Source: Longivirga sp036510975 (GTDB taxonomy: Bacteria > Actinomycetota > Actinomycetes > S36-B12 > CAIYMF01). Taken from it: a stretch of DNA of 24,973 nucleotides. Under the pieces are notes generated by a model. That model saw only the letters and a program-made list of their open reading frames with translations, was not told the DNA's origin and did not search any database. This document shows, in pieces, positions 15,522 to 21,642 of this stretch. Each line of letters starts with the position of its first letter. Within the stretch, counting starts at the first letter, position 1. The stretch spans positions 1 to 24,973 of the forward strand of contig DATCCY010000084.1 of NCBI GenBank assembly GCA_036510975.1, read 5' to 3'. The position numbers and the translations under genes are program-made.

Positions 15522-16001
15522 ATGAGGCTTCACGGACACCTCGTGGAGATCGACTGGAACGGGAGCCTCCTCGCTGCACGCCCCACCAACAGCGACGGTC
15601 GCGCGCTGGTCAACGTGAGCCCCGACCTGGCCCGGCTCGAGCTGACTCCCGCGGACATCGCCGACGTCGTCTTCCGCGACGCCCCCAAACACGTCGGCGG
15701 CGTCGTCATCGTCGTCGACGCAGCGGGTGGCGAGCACCGGCTGCACTTCCGCCGGGACACCCGTGAGGACTTCTACCGGTTCTCGGTCGAGCTCGGCGAA
15801 GCCGTGGAACGCGCCCACGAGCAGCTCCCGTTGGTCGTCGACCTGACCGCGACGGGCGTCGACGCCGAGGAGCGCGGGTCCGACGCAGAGCGGCGCGCCC
15901 CTGACGCCGACGCAGGTCCGGCGACCGACGACCTCCCCGGCCGTCGGCCCGTCCGTGCCACGCCGTCAACGCCGCAGCGCGGCCTCGAGCCGTCGTACTG
16001 A
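15522..16001 (+). CDS. Hypothetical protein, possible PH-like domain
   Basis: This is a 159-residue soluble protein of unknown function. The first 105 residues alternate predicted strands (LVEIDWNGSLLAARP, ADVVFRDA, GGVVIVVDAAGGEHRLHFR) and end in a helix (DFYRFSVELGEAVERAHEQL). This is reminiscent of pleckstrin-like modules such as DUF4429, but the match is by eye only. The last 50 residues are charged and low-complexity. The ATG at 15522 has only a weak GGGG-CTGGG upstream; an ATG at 15500 is out of frame. The final 36 bp overlap the 3' end of the convergent exonuclease gene, so the C-terminal tail is antisense to that coding sequence. Confidence 0.65.
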   Translation: MRLHGHLVEIDWNGSLLAARPTNSDGRALVNVSPDLARLELTPADIADVVFRDAPKHVGGVVIVVDAAGGEHRLHFRRDTREDFYRFSVELGEAVERAHEQLPLVVDLTATGVDAEERGSDAERRAPDADAGPATDDLPGRRPVRATPSTPQRGLEPSY

Positions 16002-16889
16002 CGTCGTCAGGCCCCACCGCTCGGTGAGCTCGGCGAGGCGCGCAGGATCCGCGGGCGTGCTCGGGAGTCGGTCGTCGAGGTCGGGCAGCGGGCAGTCCAA
16101 GGCCACGTGCACGACCGCGGGTGCCACGGCCAGGTAGTCGCGGGCAGCGAGCACCTTCGCGTGCACGGTGGCGCGCACGGCACCGTCACCCTCCCCGGCA
16201 GCGCGCAGCACCCCGTCGAGGCTCCCGTACGTCGTGATCAGCGCGGCGGCCGTCTTCTCGCCGATCCCCGGGACGCCGGGCAGCCCGTCCGAGGGGTCGC
16301 CGCGCAGCGCGGCGAAGTCCGCGTAGGAGCGGCCCGGCACGCCGTAGCGCTCCGTCACGACCGCCTCGGTCACCGGCTCGGCCCGGGCTACTCCGCCCTT
16401 CGCGGTGTAGAGCACTCGCACCCGGCGCACGTCGTCGACGACCTGGAACAGGTCCCGGTCACCGGTGACCACGTCGACCGGCACGGTCGCGCGCGCCGCG
16501 AGCGTGCCGATGACGTCGTCGGCCTCGTAGCCGGCGGCGCCGATCCGGGCGATCCCGAAGGCCGCGAGGACCTCGGCGATCACGGGCACCTGCGGCGACA
16601 GCGCGTCCGGCACCTCTTCGGCGTTGCGGGCCGGGTCGGCGACGCGGTGCGCCTTGTACGACGGGATCGCGGCGACCCGGAACTCCGGGCGCCAGTCGTC
16701 GTCCCAGCAGCAGACGAGACGGGTCGGCTCGTGGTCGCTGACGAGTCGCGCGATGAAGTCGAGGAAGCCGCGGACCGCGTTCACCGGGGTGCCGTCAGGG
16801 GCCGCGATCGACTCCTTCATCCCGTAGAACGCACGGAAGTAGAGGCTCGCGGAGTCGAGCAGCATGAGCTTCTCGGGGCGCGTCGTCAT
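15966..16889 (-). CDS. 5'-3' exonuclease (Pol I-like FEN domain, stand-alone)
   Basis: This 307-residue protein is a flap-endonuclease-type nuclease like the N-terminal domain of DNA polymerase I. It has no polymerase domain. Acidic metal ligands are visible in order: LLDSASLYFRAFYG (Asp12), GYEADDVIG (Glu122, Asp124, Asp125), VTGDRDLFQ (Asp144, Asp146) and LRGDPSDGLPGVPGIGEKTA (Asp198, Asp201, then the helix-hairpin-helix DNA-binding loop). Such enzymes remove 5' flaps or RNA primers. The ATG at 16889 lies 6 nt after a TAGGGT hexamer on the minus strand and has no ribosome site, so it is predicted leaderless. It is divergent from the peptidase at 16998, and its 3' end overlaps the neighbouring gene by 36 bp. 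Confidence 0.92.
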   Translation of the reverse strand: MTTRPEKLMLLDSASLYFRAFYGMKESIAAPDGTPVNAVRGFLDFIARLVSDHEPTRLVCCWDDDWRPEFRVAAIPSYKAHRVADPARNAEEVPDALSPQVPVIAEVLAAFGIARIGAAGYEADDVIGTLAARATVPVDVVTGDRDLFQVVDDVRRVRVLYTAKGGVARAEPVTEAVVTERYGVPGRSYADFAALRGDPSDGLPGVPGIGEKTAAALITTYGSLDGVLRAAGEGDGAVRATVHAKVLAARDYLAVAPAVVHVALDCPLPDLDDRLPSTPADPARLAELTERWGLTTSVRRLEAALRR

Positions 16890-16895
16890 GCGCCG

Positions 16896-16901
16896 ACCCT
16901 A
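16896..16901 (-). promoter_or_regulatory. Candidate -10 (TAGGGT) of the exonuclease gene
   Basis: On the minus strand TAGGGT is followed by 6 nt and the ATG at 16889. This predicts transcription starting at the start codon. Confidence 0.5.
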
Positions 16902-16984
16902 GACGGAACGGGCCAGCACGACCCGCATCGCGCGCGGCCCGGTGACGGCTCGCGTCCGGACCGGTGCCGGCGGCCGCGTCGGCG

Positions 16985-16990
16985 TAATGT
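16985..16990 (+). promoter_or_regulatory. Candidate -10 (TAATGT) of the peptidase gene
   Basis: TAATGT is followed by 7 nt and the GTG at 16998, with no Shine-Dalgarno, so a leaderless mRNA is predicted. The divergent hexamer for the exonuclease is about 85 bp away. Confidence 0.5.
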
Positions 16991-16997
16991 CGTCGCC

Positions 16998-18119
16998 GTG
17001 ACCGCACCCCACCACCCGCCGATCGCCGACCTCGCCGACCGCCTGGCGCGCGCCGCTCGGGCCGCGCGCTCGCGCGAGGTCGACGCCCTGCTCGTCTCGC
17101 CGGGGCCGGACCTGCGCTACCTCGCCGGCTACGACGCGATCCCGCTGGAGCGGCTGACCTGCCTGGTGGTGCCGGGCGAAGGCGACCCGGTGGTCGTCGT
17201 GCCCGGGCTCGAGAAGCCGGCGGCGCTGGCCAGCCCCATCGGCGAGCTCGGTCTCGAGATCCTCGCGTGGGGCGAGACGGACGACCCGTACGCGCTGGTG
17301 GCCTCGTTGCTGCCGGCGCACGCCCGGACCGCCGTCGACAACCACATGTGGGCGGAGAAGGTGCTGCGGCTGCGCGACGCCATGCCCGATGCCGAGCAGC
17401 TCCTCGCGGGCACGGTGCTGCGCGAGCTCCGGCTGCGCAAGACGCCCGAGGAGGTGGCTGCCCTGCGCCGTGCGGGTGCGGCCATCGACCGGGTCCACGC
17501 ACGCGTGCCCGAGTGGCTGCGCGCGGGGCGCACCGAGCGCGAGGTCGGCAAGGACATCGCGGACGCGATCCTCGCCGAGGGCCACGTCAGCGTGGACTTC
17601 GTCATCGTGGGGAGCGGCCCGAACGGCGCGAGCCCGCACCACGAGCTGTCCGACCGTGTGATCCAGGACGGCGAGCCCGTCGTCGTCGACATCGGCGGGA
17701 CCATGCCCGACGGCTACTGCTCGGACGAGACACGCACCTACAGCGTCGGACGGCCACCGGCGGAGTTCCTCGAGTACTACGCGGTGCTGCAGGCGGCCCA
17801 GGCCGTGGCGTGCGAGCACGTGCGCCCGGGTGTGACGGCGGAGAGCGTCGACGCCGCGGCACGCGAGGTCATCACCGCAGCCGGCTACGGCGAGTACTTC
17901 GTGCACCGCACCGGTCACGGCATCGGGCTGGAGACCCACGAGGAGCCCTACATCGTCAGCGGGAACACCGAGCTCCTCGAGCCGGGGATGGCCTTCTCGG
18001 TGGAGCCGGGCATCTACCTGCCGGGTCGCCACGGCGCGCGGATCGAGGACATCCTCGTGTGCCTCGGGCACGGCGGCGAGCGGCTCAACCTCCGACCGCG
18101 GGACCTGGTGATCCTCTGA
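16998..18119 (+). CDS. M24 family metallopeptidase (Xaa-Pro dipeptidase-like)
   Basis: This 373-residue protein has a creatinase-like N-terminal domain (about 1-140, with LLVSPGPDLRYLAGYD) and a pita-bread catalytic domain. The five metal ligands are recognisable: Asp in VVVDIGGTM, Asp in YCSDETRTY, His in HRTGHGIGLETHEEP, Glu in FSVEPGIY and Glu in ARIEDIL. It is expected to hydrolyse Xaa-Pro bonds in dipeptides or peptide N-termini in the cytoplasm, although creatinase-type hydrolysis cannot be excluded. The frame is open far upstream, but the GTG at 16998 matches the domain start and a -10 hexamer 7 nt before it. The stop shares its A with the ATG of the acyl-CoA dehydrogenase, indicating an operon. 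Confidence 0.9.
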   Translation: MTAPHHPPIADLADRLARAARAARSREVDALLVSPGPDLRYLAGYDAIPLERLTCLVVPGEGDPVVVVPGLEKPAALASPIGELGLEILAWGETDDPYALVASLLPAHARTAVDNHMWAEKVLRLRDAMPDAEQLLAGTVLRELRLRKTPEEVAALRRAGAAIDRVHARVPEWLRAGRTEREVGKDIADAILAEGHVSVDFVIVGSGPNGASPHHELSDRVIQDGEPVVVDIGGTMPDGYCSDETRTYSVGRPPAEFLEYYAVLQAAQAVACEHVRPGVTAESVDAAAREVITAAGYGEYFVHRTGHGIGLETHEEPYIVSGNTELLEPGMAFSVEPGIYLPGRHGARIEDILVCLGHGGERLNLRPRDLVIL

Positions 18120-19276
18120 TGTCGCTGTCCGTCACGCCCGCCGAGCGCATGCTGCCCTGCGACGACGCGGTGGAGCTGCTCGGCCTCGTGCGCGAGATCT
18201 GTGACGCCGAGCTCGCGCCGAAGGTCGCGGCGTACGAGCACGACGGGACCTTCTTCCGCGAGGAGCTGCGCACCCTCGGGCGTTCCGGGCTTCTCTCGCT
18301 GCCCTACCCGGAGGCCGACGGGGGAGGGGGGCAGTCCTACGAGGTCTACCTCCAGATGCTCGAGGAGCTCGCCGGGACCTGGCTCTCCCTGGGGATCTCG
18401 GTGTCGGTGCACACCCTGGCCTGCTTCCCGGTCGCGGTGTACGGGACCGACGAGCAGAGGTCCCGCTGGCTGCCCGGGATGCTCGGCGGTGAGCTGCTCG
18501 GCGCCTACTGCCTGTCCGAGCCGCAGTCCGGGTCGGACGCCGCGGCGCTCGTCACGCGCGCGGTGCGCGACGGCGAGGACTACGTCGTCACCGGGACGAA
18601 GGCGTGGATCACCCACGGCGGCGTCGCCGACTTCTACAACCTCATGGTGCGCACGTCCGACGACGGCGCCCGTGGCATCAGCTGCCTGCTCGCGGACGCC
18701 TCGACACCGGGACTGACCAGTGCTCCGCCGGAGCGGAAGATGGGGGCCAAGGCCTCGCGCACGGCGCAGGTGCTCCTCGACGGTGCGCGCGTGCCGACCG
18801 ACCGGCTCGTCGGTGCCGAGGGGCAGGGGTTCAAGATCGCGCTCGCCGCCCTGGACGCCGGGCGGCTCGGCATCGCCGCGTGCGCGGTCGGCCTCGCGCA
18901 GGCGGCGCTCGACGCGGCCACGGCGTACGCCAAGGAGCGCCGGCAGTTCGGGCGTGCCATCGGGGAGTTCCAGGGCATGCAGTTCCTGCTCGCCGACATG
19001 GCGACGCAGGTGTCGGCGGCGCGGGCGCTCTACCTCGAGGCCGCTCGTCGCAAGGACCGCGGGATGGCGTTCTCCGTCGAGGCGGCGAAGGCGAAGCTCT
19101 TCGCGACCGACGCGGCGATGCGCGTGACCACCGACGCCGTCCAGGTGTTCGGCGGCTACGGCTACGTCGAGGACTTCCCGGTCGAGCGGTACATGCGCGA
19201 GGCGAAGGTGCTGCAGATCGTGGAGGGCACCAACCAGGTGCAGCGCATGGTGATCGGCCGCTCGCTCACGTCGTGA
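18119..19276 (+). CDS. Acyl-CoA dehydrogenase
   Basis: This 385-residue FAD enzyme oxidises acyl-CoA to the trans-2-enoyl-CoA and passes electrons to electron-transfer flavoprotein. Family signatures are AYCLSEPQSGSDAAAL, VVTGTKAWITHGG, KERRQFGRAIGEFQGMQF, FGGYGYVEDFPVERYMREAK and QIVEGTNQVQR. Glu369 in the last block is at the catalytic-base position of short- and medium-chain enzymes. The chain-length preference cannot be read. The ATG overlaps the peptidase stop by one base (TGATG). It lies 0.7 kb from the lysine-catabolic module, whose later steps yield crotonyl-CoA and acetoacetate; a butyryl/crotonyl-CoA role is possible but not shown, since the operon partner is a peptidase. Confidence 0.93.
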   Translation: MSLSVTPAERMLPCDDAVELLGLVREICDAELAPKVAAYEHDGTFFREELRTLGRSGLLSLPYPEADGGGGQSYEVYLQMLEELAGTWLSLGISVSVHTLACFPVAVYGTDEQRSRWLPGMLGGELLGAYCLSEPQSGSDAAALVTRAVRDGEDYVVTGTKAWITHGGVADFYNLMVRTSDDGARGISCLLADASTPGLTSAPPERKMGAKASRTAQVLLDGARVPTDRLVGAEGQGFKIALAALDAGRLGIAACAVGLAQAALDAATAYAKERRQFGRAIGEFQGMQFLLADMATQVSAARALYLEAARRKDRGMAFSVEAAKAKLFATDAAMRVTTDAVQVFGGYGYVEDFPVERYMREAKVLQIVEGTNQVQRMVIGRSLTS

Positions 19277-19386
19277 CCACGGGGCCTCCGGCCCACGACA
19301 TCCGCCAGGCGATCGAGAACTCCCTGCGCGCGGCCAGCAGCGCCCCCGCACCCCCGGCCGCGGTCGGCGACGGTTGGGTCACGTGA
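19273..19386 (+). CDS. Possible 37-residue ORF overlapping the acyl-CoA dehydrogenase stop
   Basis: GTG at 19273 overlaps the dehydrogenase stop (GTGA) and opens 37 codons ending in TGA at 19384-19386. The product starts MTTGPPAHDIRQAIENSL and continues with an Ala/Pro-rich tail. A helix (HDIRQAIENSLRAAS) is plausible; no domain is recognised. The GTGA junction is the same as at pup/prcB and amidohydrolase/kamD in this window, which is the main support. In such GC-rich DNA, short open frames arise by chance. Confidence 0.3.
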   Translation: MTTGPPAHDIRQAIENSLRAASSAPAPPAAVGDGWVT

Positions 19387-19410
19387 CGCGCGAGCGTCGG
19401 CCGCGGTGGA

Positions 19411-19416
19411 TAGGTT
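19411..19416 (+). promoter_or_regulatory. Candidate -10 (TAGGTT) of the Lrp/AsnC gene
   Basis: TAGGTT would start a leader near 19423 that contains a 5-bp-stem hairpin (GCCGA 19429-19433 with TCGGC 19440-19444) directly before the ribosome site AGGGGAGAGGA (19447-19457). Confidence 0.4.
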
Positions 19417-19459
19417 GGAACCACGTCGGCCGATCGCGGTCGGCGCAGGGGAGAGGAAC

Positions 19460-19906
19460 GTGCAGGTGGAGGAGATCGACCAGGCGATCGTGCGTCTGCT
19501 GGCCGCCGACGGGCGGATGTCCTACACGGACCTCGGCAAGGCCACGGGGCTCTCGACGTCGGCCGTCCACCAGAGGGTCCGTCGGCTCGAGCAGCGCGGC
19601 GTGATCAAGGGCTACACGATCGTCGTCGACCACGACGCCCTCGGACTGCCCCTCACCGCGCTGATCTCCATCAAGCCGATCGACCCCGCAGCCCCGGACG
19701 ACGCACCGGCGCGGCTCGAGCACATCGCGGCGATCGAGGCCTGCCACTCGGTGGCCGGCGACGAGTCCTATGTCGTGAAGGTGCGCGTCGAGAGCCCGGT
19801 CGCGCTCGAGCACCTGCTCGCCGAGATCCGTGCCGCGGCGAACGTGTCCACCCGCACGAGCGTCGTGCTGTCCACGCCGTACGAGAACCGCCCGCCCGCC
19901 CTCTGA
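19460..19906 (+). CDS. Lrp/AsnC family transcriptional regulator
   Basis: This 148-residue protein has the family layout: an N-terminal winged helix-turn-helix (about 4-50, EEIDQAIVRLLAADGRMSYT, then LGKATGLSTSAVHQRVRRLE and GVIKGYTIVVD) and a C-terminal ligand-binding RAM domain (about 62-140, with VAGDESYVVKVRVES). Such regulators bind amino acids and assemble as dimers to octamers. GTG at 19460 (6 nt after AGGGGAG) and GTG at 19466 (8 nt after GAGAGGA) are both possible starts. It is convergent with kamA and is the only DNA-binding protein beside the lysine module, so control of kamA/kdd by lysine or beta-lysine is a reasonable inference. Confidence 0.92.
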   Translation: MQVEEIDQAIVRLLAADGRMSYTDLGKATGLSTSAVHQRVRRLEQRGVIKGYTIVVDHDALGLPLTALISIKPIDPAAPDDAPARLEHIAAIEACHSVAGDESYVVKVRVESPVALEHLLAEIRAAANVSTRTSVVLSTPYENRPPAL

Positions 19907-19920
19907 CTCCCGCCAGTGAC

Positions 19921-19977
19921 CGCCGGCGATAGCCGCAACGCGTCGTCGAGAGCGCGTTCCGGCTATCACGACCGGCG
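19921..19977. terminator. Bidirectional terminator hairpin between Lrp gene and kamA
   Basis: The inner stem pairs 19928-19942 with 19953-19967 (15 positions, one C-C mismatch) around a 10-nt loop. An outer CGCCGG (19921-19926) with CCGGCG (19972-19977) extends it past a small bulge. It fills the 76-bp gap between the convergent stops, as expected for a shared terminator. No U-tract is present. Confidence 0.75.
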
Positions 19978-19982
19978 ACGCC

Positions 19983-21419
19983 TCAGCTGTGGACCTCGCG
20001 GCTGGGGTCGGCGAACGCGTCGGCGCTGTGCCGGCGCCACCAGTCCTGACCGGCCGTCGGCAGCGTGTGGATCGGGTCGTAGTACTCGTAGGTGCGCTCG
20101 AGGGCCGCGGCGTCCTCGGTCTCGATGCCGGTGCGATAGTTCTTCGTCCAGTAGGAGATCCCGCGCTCGCGGTCGTAGTCGTGGATCTGGTGCACCCAGC
20201 GCTTGCCGACGTAGGGGACGTCGCAGACGATGCGCGGCGTCGCGAACCCCGGCAGGTAGCCCATGATCCCGTGCTGCAGCGCCTGCGCCTCCCAGACCGA
20301 GAGCCGCCAGTGCTCGGCGTTGGGGATCATGTCGCACATGTAGAAGTAGTAGGGCATGATCCCGGCGCCGTCGAGCAGGCCGAAGCAGAGGTCGAGCAGG
20401 TCGGTCACGGTGGCGTTGACGCCGCGCATGAGCACGCCCTGGTTGCGCACGTCGCGCACGCCCGCCTCGAGCATGGCGCGGGTCGCCTCGGCGACGAGCG
20501 GCGTCACCGTGCCGGCGCTGTTGACGTGGGTGTGGATCGCCAGCCCCACGCCCCGCTTGCGCGCCTTGGTGGCCACGCGCTCCATGCCGGCGCGCACGTC
20601 GTCCTGCAGCCAGTGCTGCGGGAGCACGGCGAACGCCTTGGAGGCCAGGCGGATGTCGCGCACGTTCTCGATCTCCAGCAGGGCATCGACGAACTGCTCG
20701 AGGCGCGCCCACGGCATGTTGGCGACGTCGCCGCCGGAGACCACGACGTCGCGGACGCCGGGGGATCGGCGCAGGTAGTCGAGCATGTCGTGCAGCCGGG
20801 TGTCGGGCTTCGCGAGGAACTTCAGCTTCTCGACCTGAGGGGTGGAGTTGCCGACGAGGTCCATCCGGGTGCAGTGCCCGCAGTACTGAGGGCACGTCGT
20901 GAGCAGCTCGGCGAGCACCTTGGTGGGGTAGCGGTGGGTGAGGCCCTCGACCGCCCACATCTCGTGCTCGTGCAACGAGTCGCGGGTGGCGTGCGGGTGC
21001 GACGTCCAGTCGGTACGACGGTCGCTGAGCACCGGCAGCATGTAGCGACGGATCGGGTCGGCGTAGAACGCGTCGGTGAGCGAGCCCGCACCGGACGGCT
21101 CCACGTACCGGGCCATCGTGTTGACCATCTGCGGCGGCACGAGCATCGACATGGTCGCCGCCTGCGCGATGTCGGCCTCGAGGTCGGCGTAGAACCGGTC
21201 GTCGACGAGGTCGCCCAGCACGTCGCGCAGCTGCGCCACGTTCTTCACGCAGTGCGAGCGCTGCCACTGCGCGGAGCGCCAGTCCGCCGCGGTCACGTCC
21301 CTCCACCCCGGGAAGCGGGTCCAGTCCGGCTCGACGACGGGGCGGTGGGAGTACTGGTAGGGCTGCGGCAGCGTGCCGCCGTCAGCGGCCTCGACTGCGG
21401 CCTCGAGGGTCTCGGTCAC
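19983..21419 (-). CDS. kamA: Lysine 2,3-aminomutase (radical SAM, PLP)
   Basis: This 478-residue enzyme moves the alpha-amino group of L-lysine to the beta carbon, giving beta-lysine, using S-adenosylmethionine, a [4Fe-4S] cluster and PLP. The cluster motif CPQYCGHC (Cys176, Cys180, Cys183) has the CxxxCxxC spacing, followed by VVVSGGDV (228-232), HTHVNSAGTVTP and GVLMRGVNATVTD. Asp363 (YMCDM) and Asp400 (VCDVPYVGK) are where the clostridial enzyme holds two aspartates for the lysine epsilon-amine, and Lys406 is the likely PLP lysine. This favours lysine over glutamate as substrate. The N-terminus is longer than in the roughly 416-residue clostridial enzyme. The start is GTG, with GGAGG 4 nt upstream. 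It is divergent from kdd. Confidence 0.9.
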   Translation of the reverse strand: MTETLEAAVEAADGGTLPQPYQYSHRPVVEPDWTRFPGWRDVTAADWRSAQWQRSHCVKNVAQLRDVLGDLVDDRFYADLEADIAQAATMSMLVPPQMVNTMARYVEPSGAGSLTDAFYADPIRRYMLPVLSDRRTDWTSHPHATRDSLHEHEMWAVEGLTHRYPTKVLAELLTTCPQYCGHCTRMDLVGNSTPQVEKLKFLAKPDTRLHDMLDYLRRSPGVRDVVVSGGDVANMPWARLEQFVDALLEIENVRDIRLASKAFAVLPQHWLQDDVRAGMERVATKARKRGVGLAIHTHVNSAGTVTPLVAEATRAMLEAGVRDVRNQGVLMRGVNATVTDLLDLCFGLLDGAGIMPYYFYMCDMIPNAEHWRLSVWEAQALQHGIMGYLPGFATPRIVCDVPYVGKRWVHQIHDYDRERGISYWTKNYRTGIETEDAAALERTYEYYDPIHTLPTAGQDWWRRHSADAFADPSREVHS

Positions 21420-21488
21420 GGTGCCTCCGGGTGGGTGGTGCGCCGACGCGCAGCGACGATCGACCGCCCCGGTCGAGGCGGTTCCGGA

Positions 21489-21507
21489 GAGGATACGGGA
21501 TATCCTC
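21489..21507. promoter_or_regulatory. Symmetric divergent -10 elements between kamA and kdd
   Basis: GAGGATA-cggga-TATCCTC is an inverted repeat with 7-bp arms. Because of its symmetry each strand reads TATCCT, a good TANNNT hexamer: 21501-21506 on plus toward kdd and 21495-21490 on minus toward kamA. Predicted leaders are about 130 nt (kdd) and 64 nt (kamA). The same repeat could instead be an operator. Confidence 0.4.
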
Positions 21508-21535
21508 CCGGTCTGGCACTATTGCTCCGCAGGAT

Positions 21536-21555
21536 TTGCGTCCGATCGGACGTAA
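21536..21555. promoter_or_regulatory. 20-bp palindromic operator candidate, kamA-kdd gap
   Basis: The core CGTCCGATCGGACG (21539-21552) is a perfect 14-bp palindrome. TTG before it and TAA after it extend the symmetry to 20 bp with one G/T mismatch pair. There is no loop, which favours a dimeric DNA-binding protein over an RNA hairpin. It lies just downstream of the predicted plus-strand start, where a repressor would block transcription of kdd. Confidence 0.55.
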
Positions 21556-21578
21556 GCACGCAAGGACTGCTGTCCACG

Positions 21579-21605
21579 CCGGTCGGGGGAACTTCGCCCG
21601 ACCGG
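21579..21605 (+). promoter_or_regulatory. 9-bp-stem hairpin in the kdd leader
   Basis: CCGGTCGGG (21579-21587) pairs perfectly with CCCGACCGG (21597-21605) around a 9-nt loop. It ends 37 nt before the kdd start and 19 nt before the AGGGAAGGA ribosome site (21625-21633). It may affect leader stability or act in attenuation; no known riboswitch fold is recognised. Confidence 0.45.
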
Positions 21606-21642
21606 ACCCGGCAGCGATGACGGCAGGGAAGGATCTGGCAGC

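Noticed and set aside
15500..15766. Alternative 88-codon frame starting at the ATG in TAATGG
   Set aside because: It is out of frame with the structured 159-residue ORF, and its product is Arg-rich low complexity.
19983..21419. Assignment of the radical SAM enzyme as glutamate 2,3-aminomutase
   Set aside because: Aspartates are present at both positions expected to hold the lysine epsilon-amine, and the gene is divergent from kdd and kamD, which act on products of lysine 2,3-aminomutase.
21511..21527. Sequence resembling a sigma-54 promoter (TGGCAC then TTGCT)
   Set aside because: The GG-to-GC distance is about 3 nt too short for sigma-54, and actinobacteria are not known to carry sigma-54.
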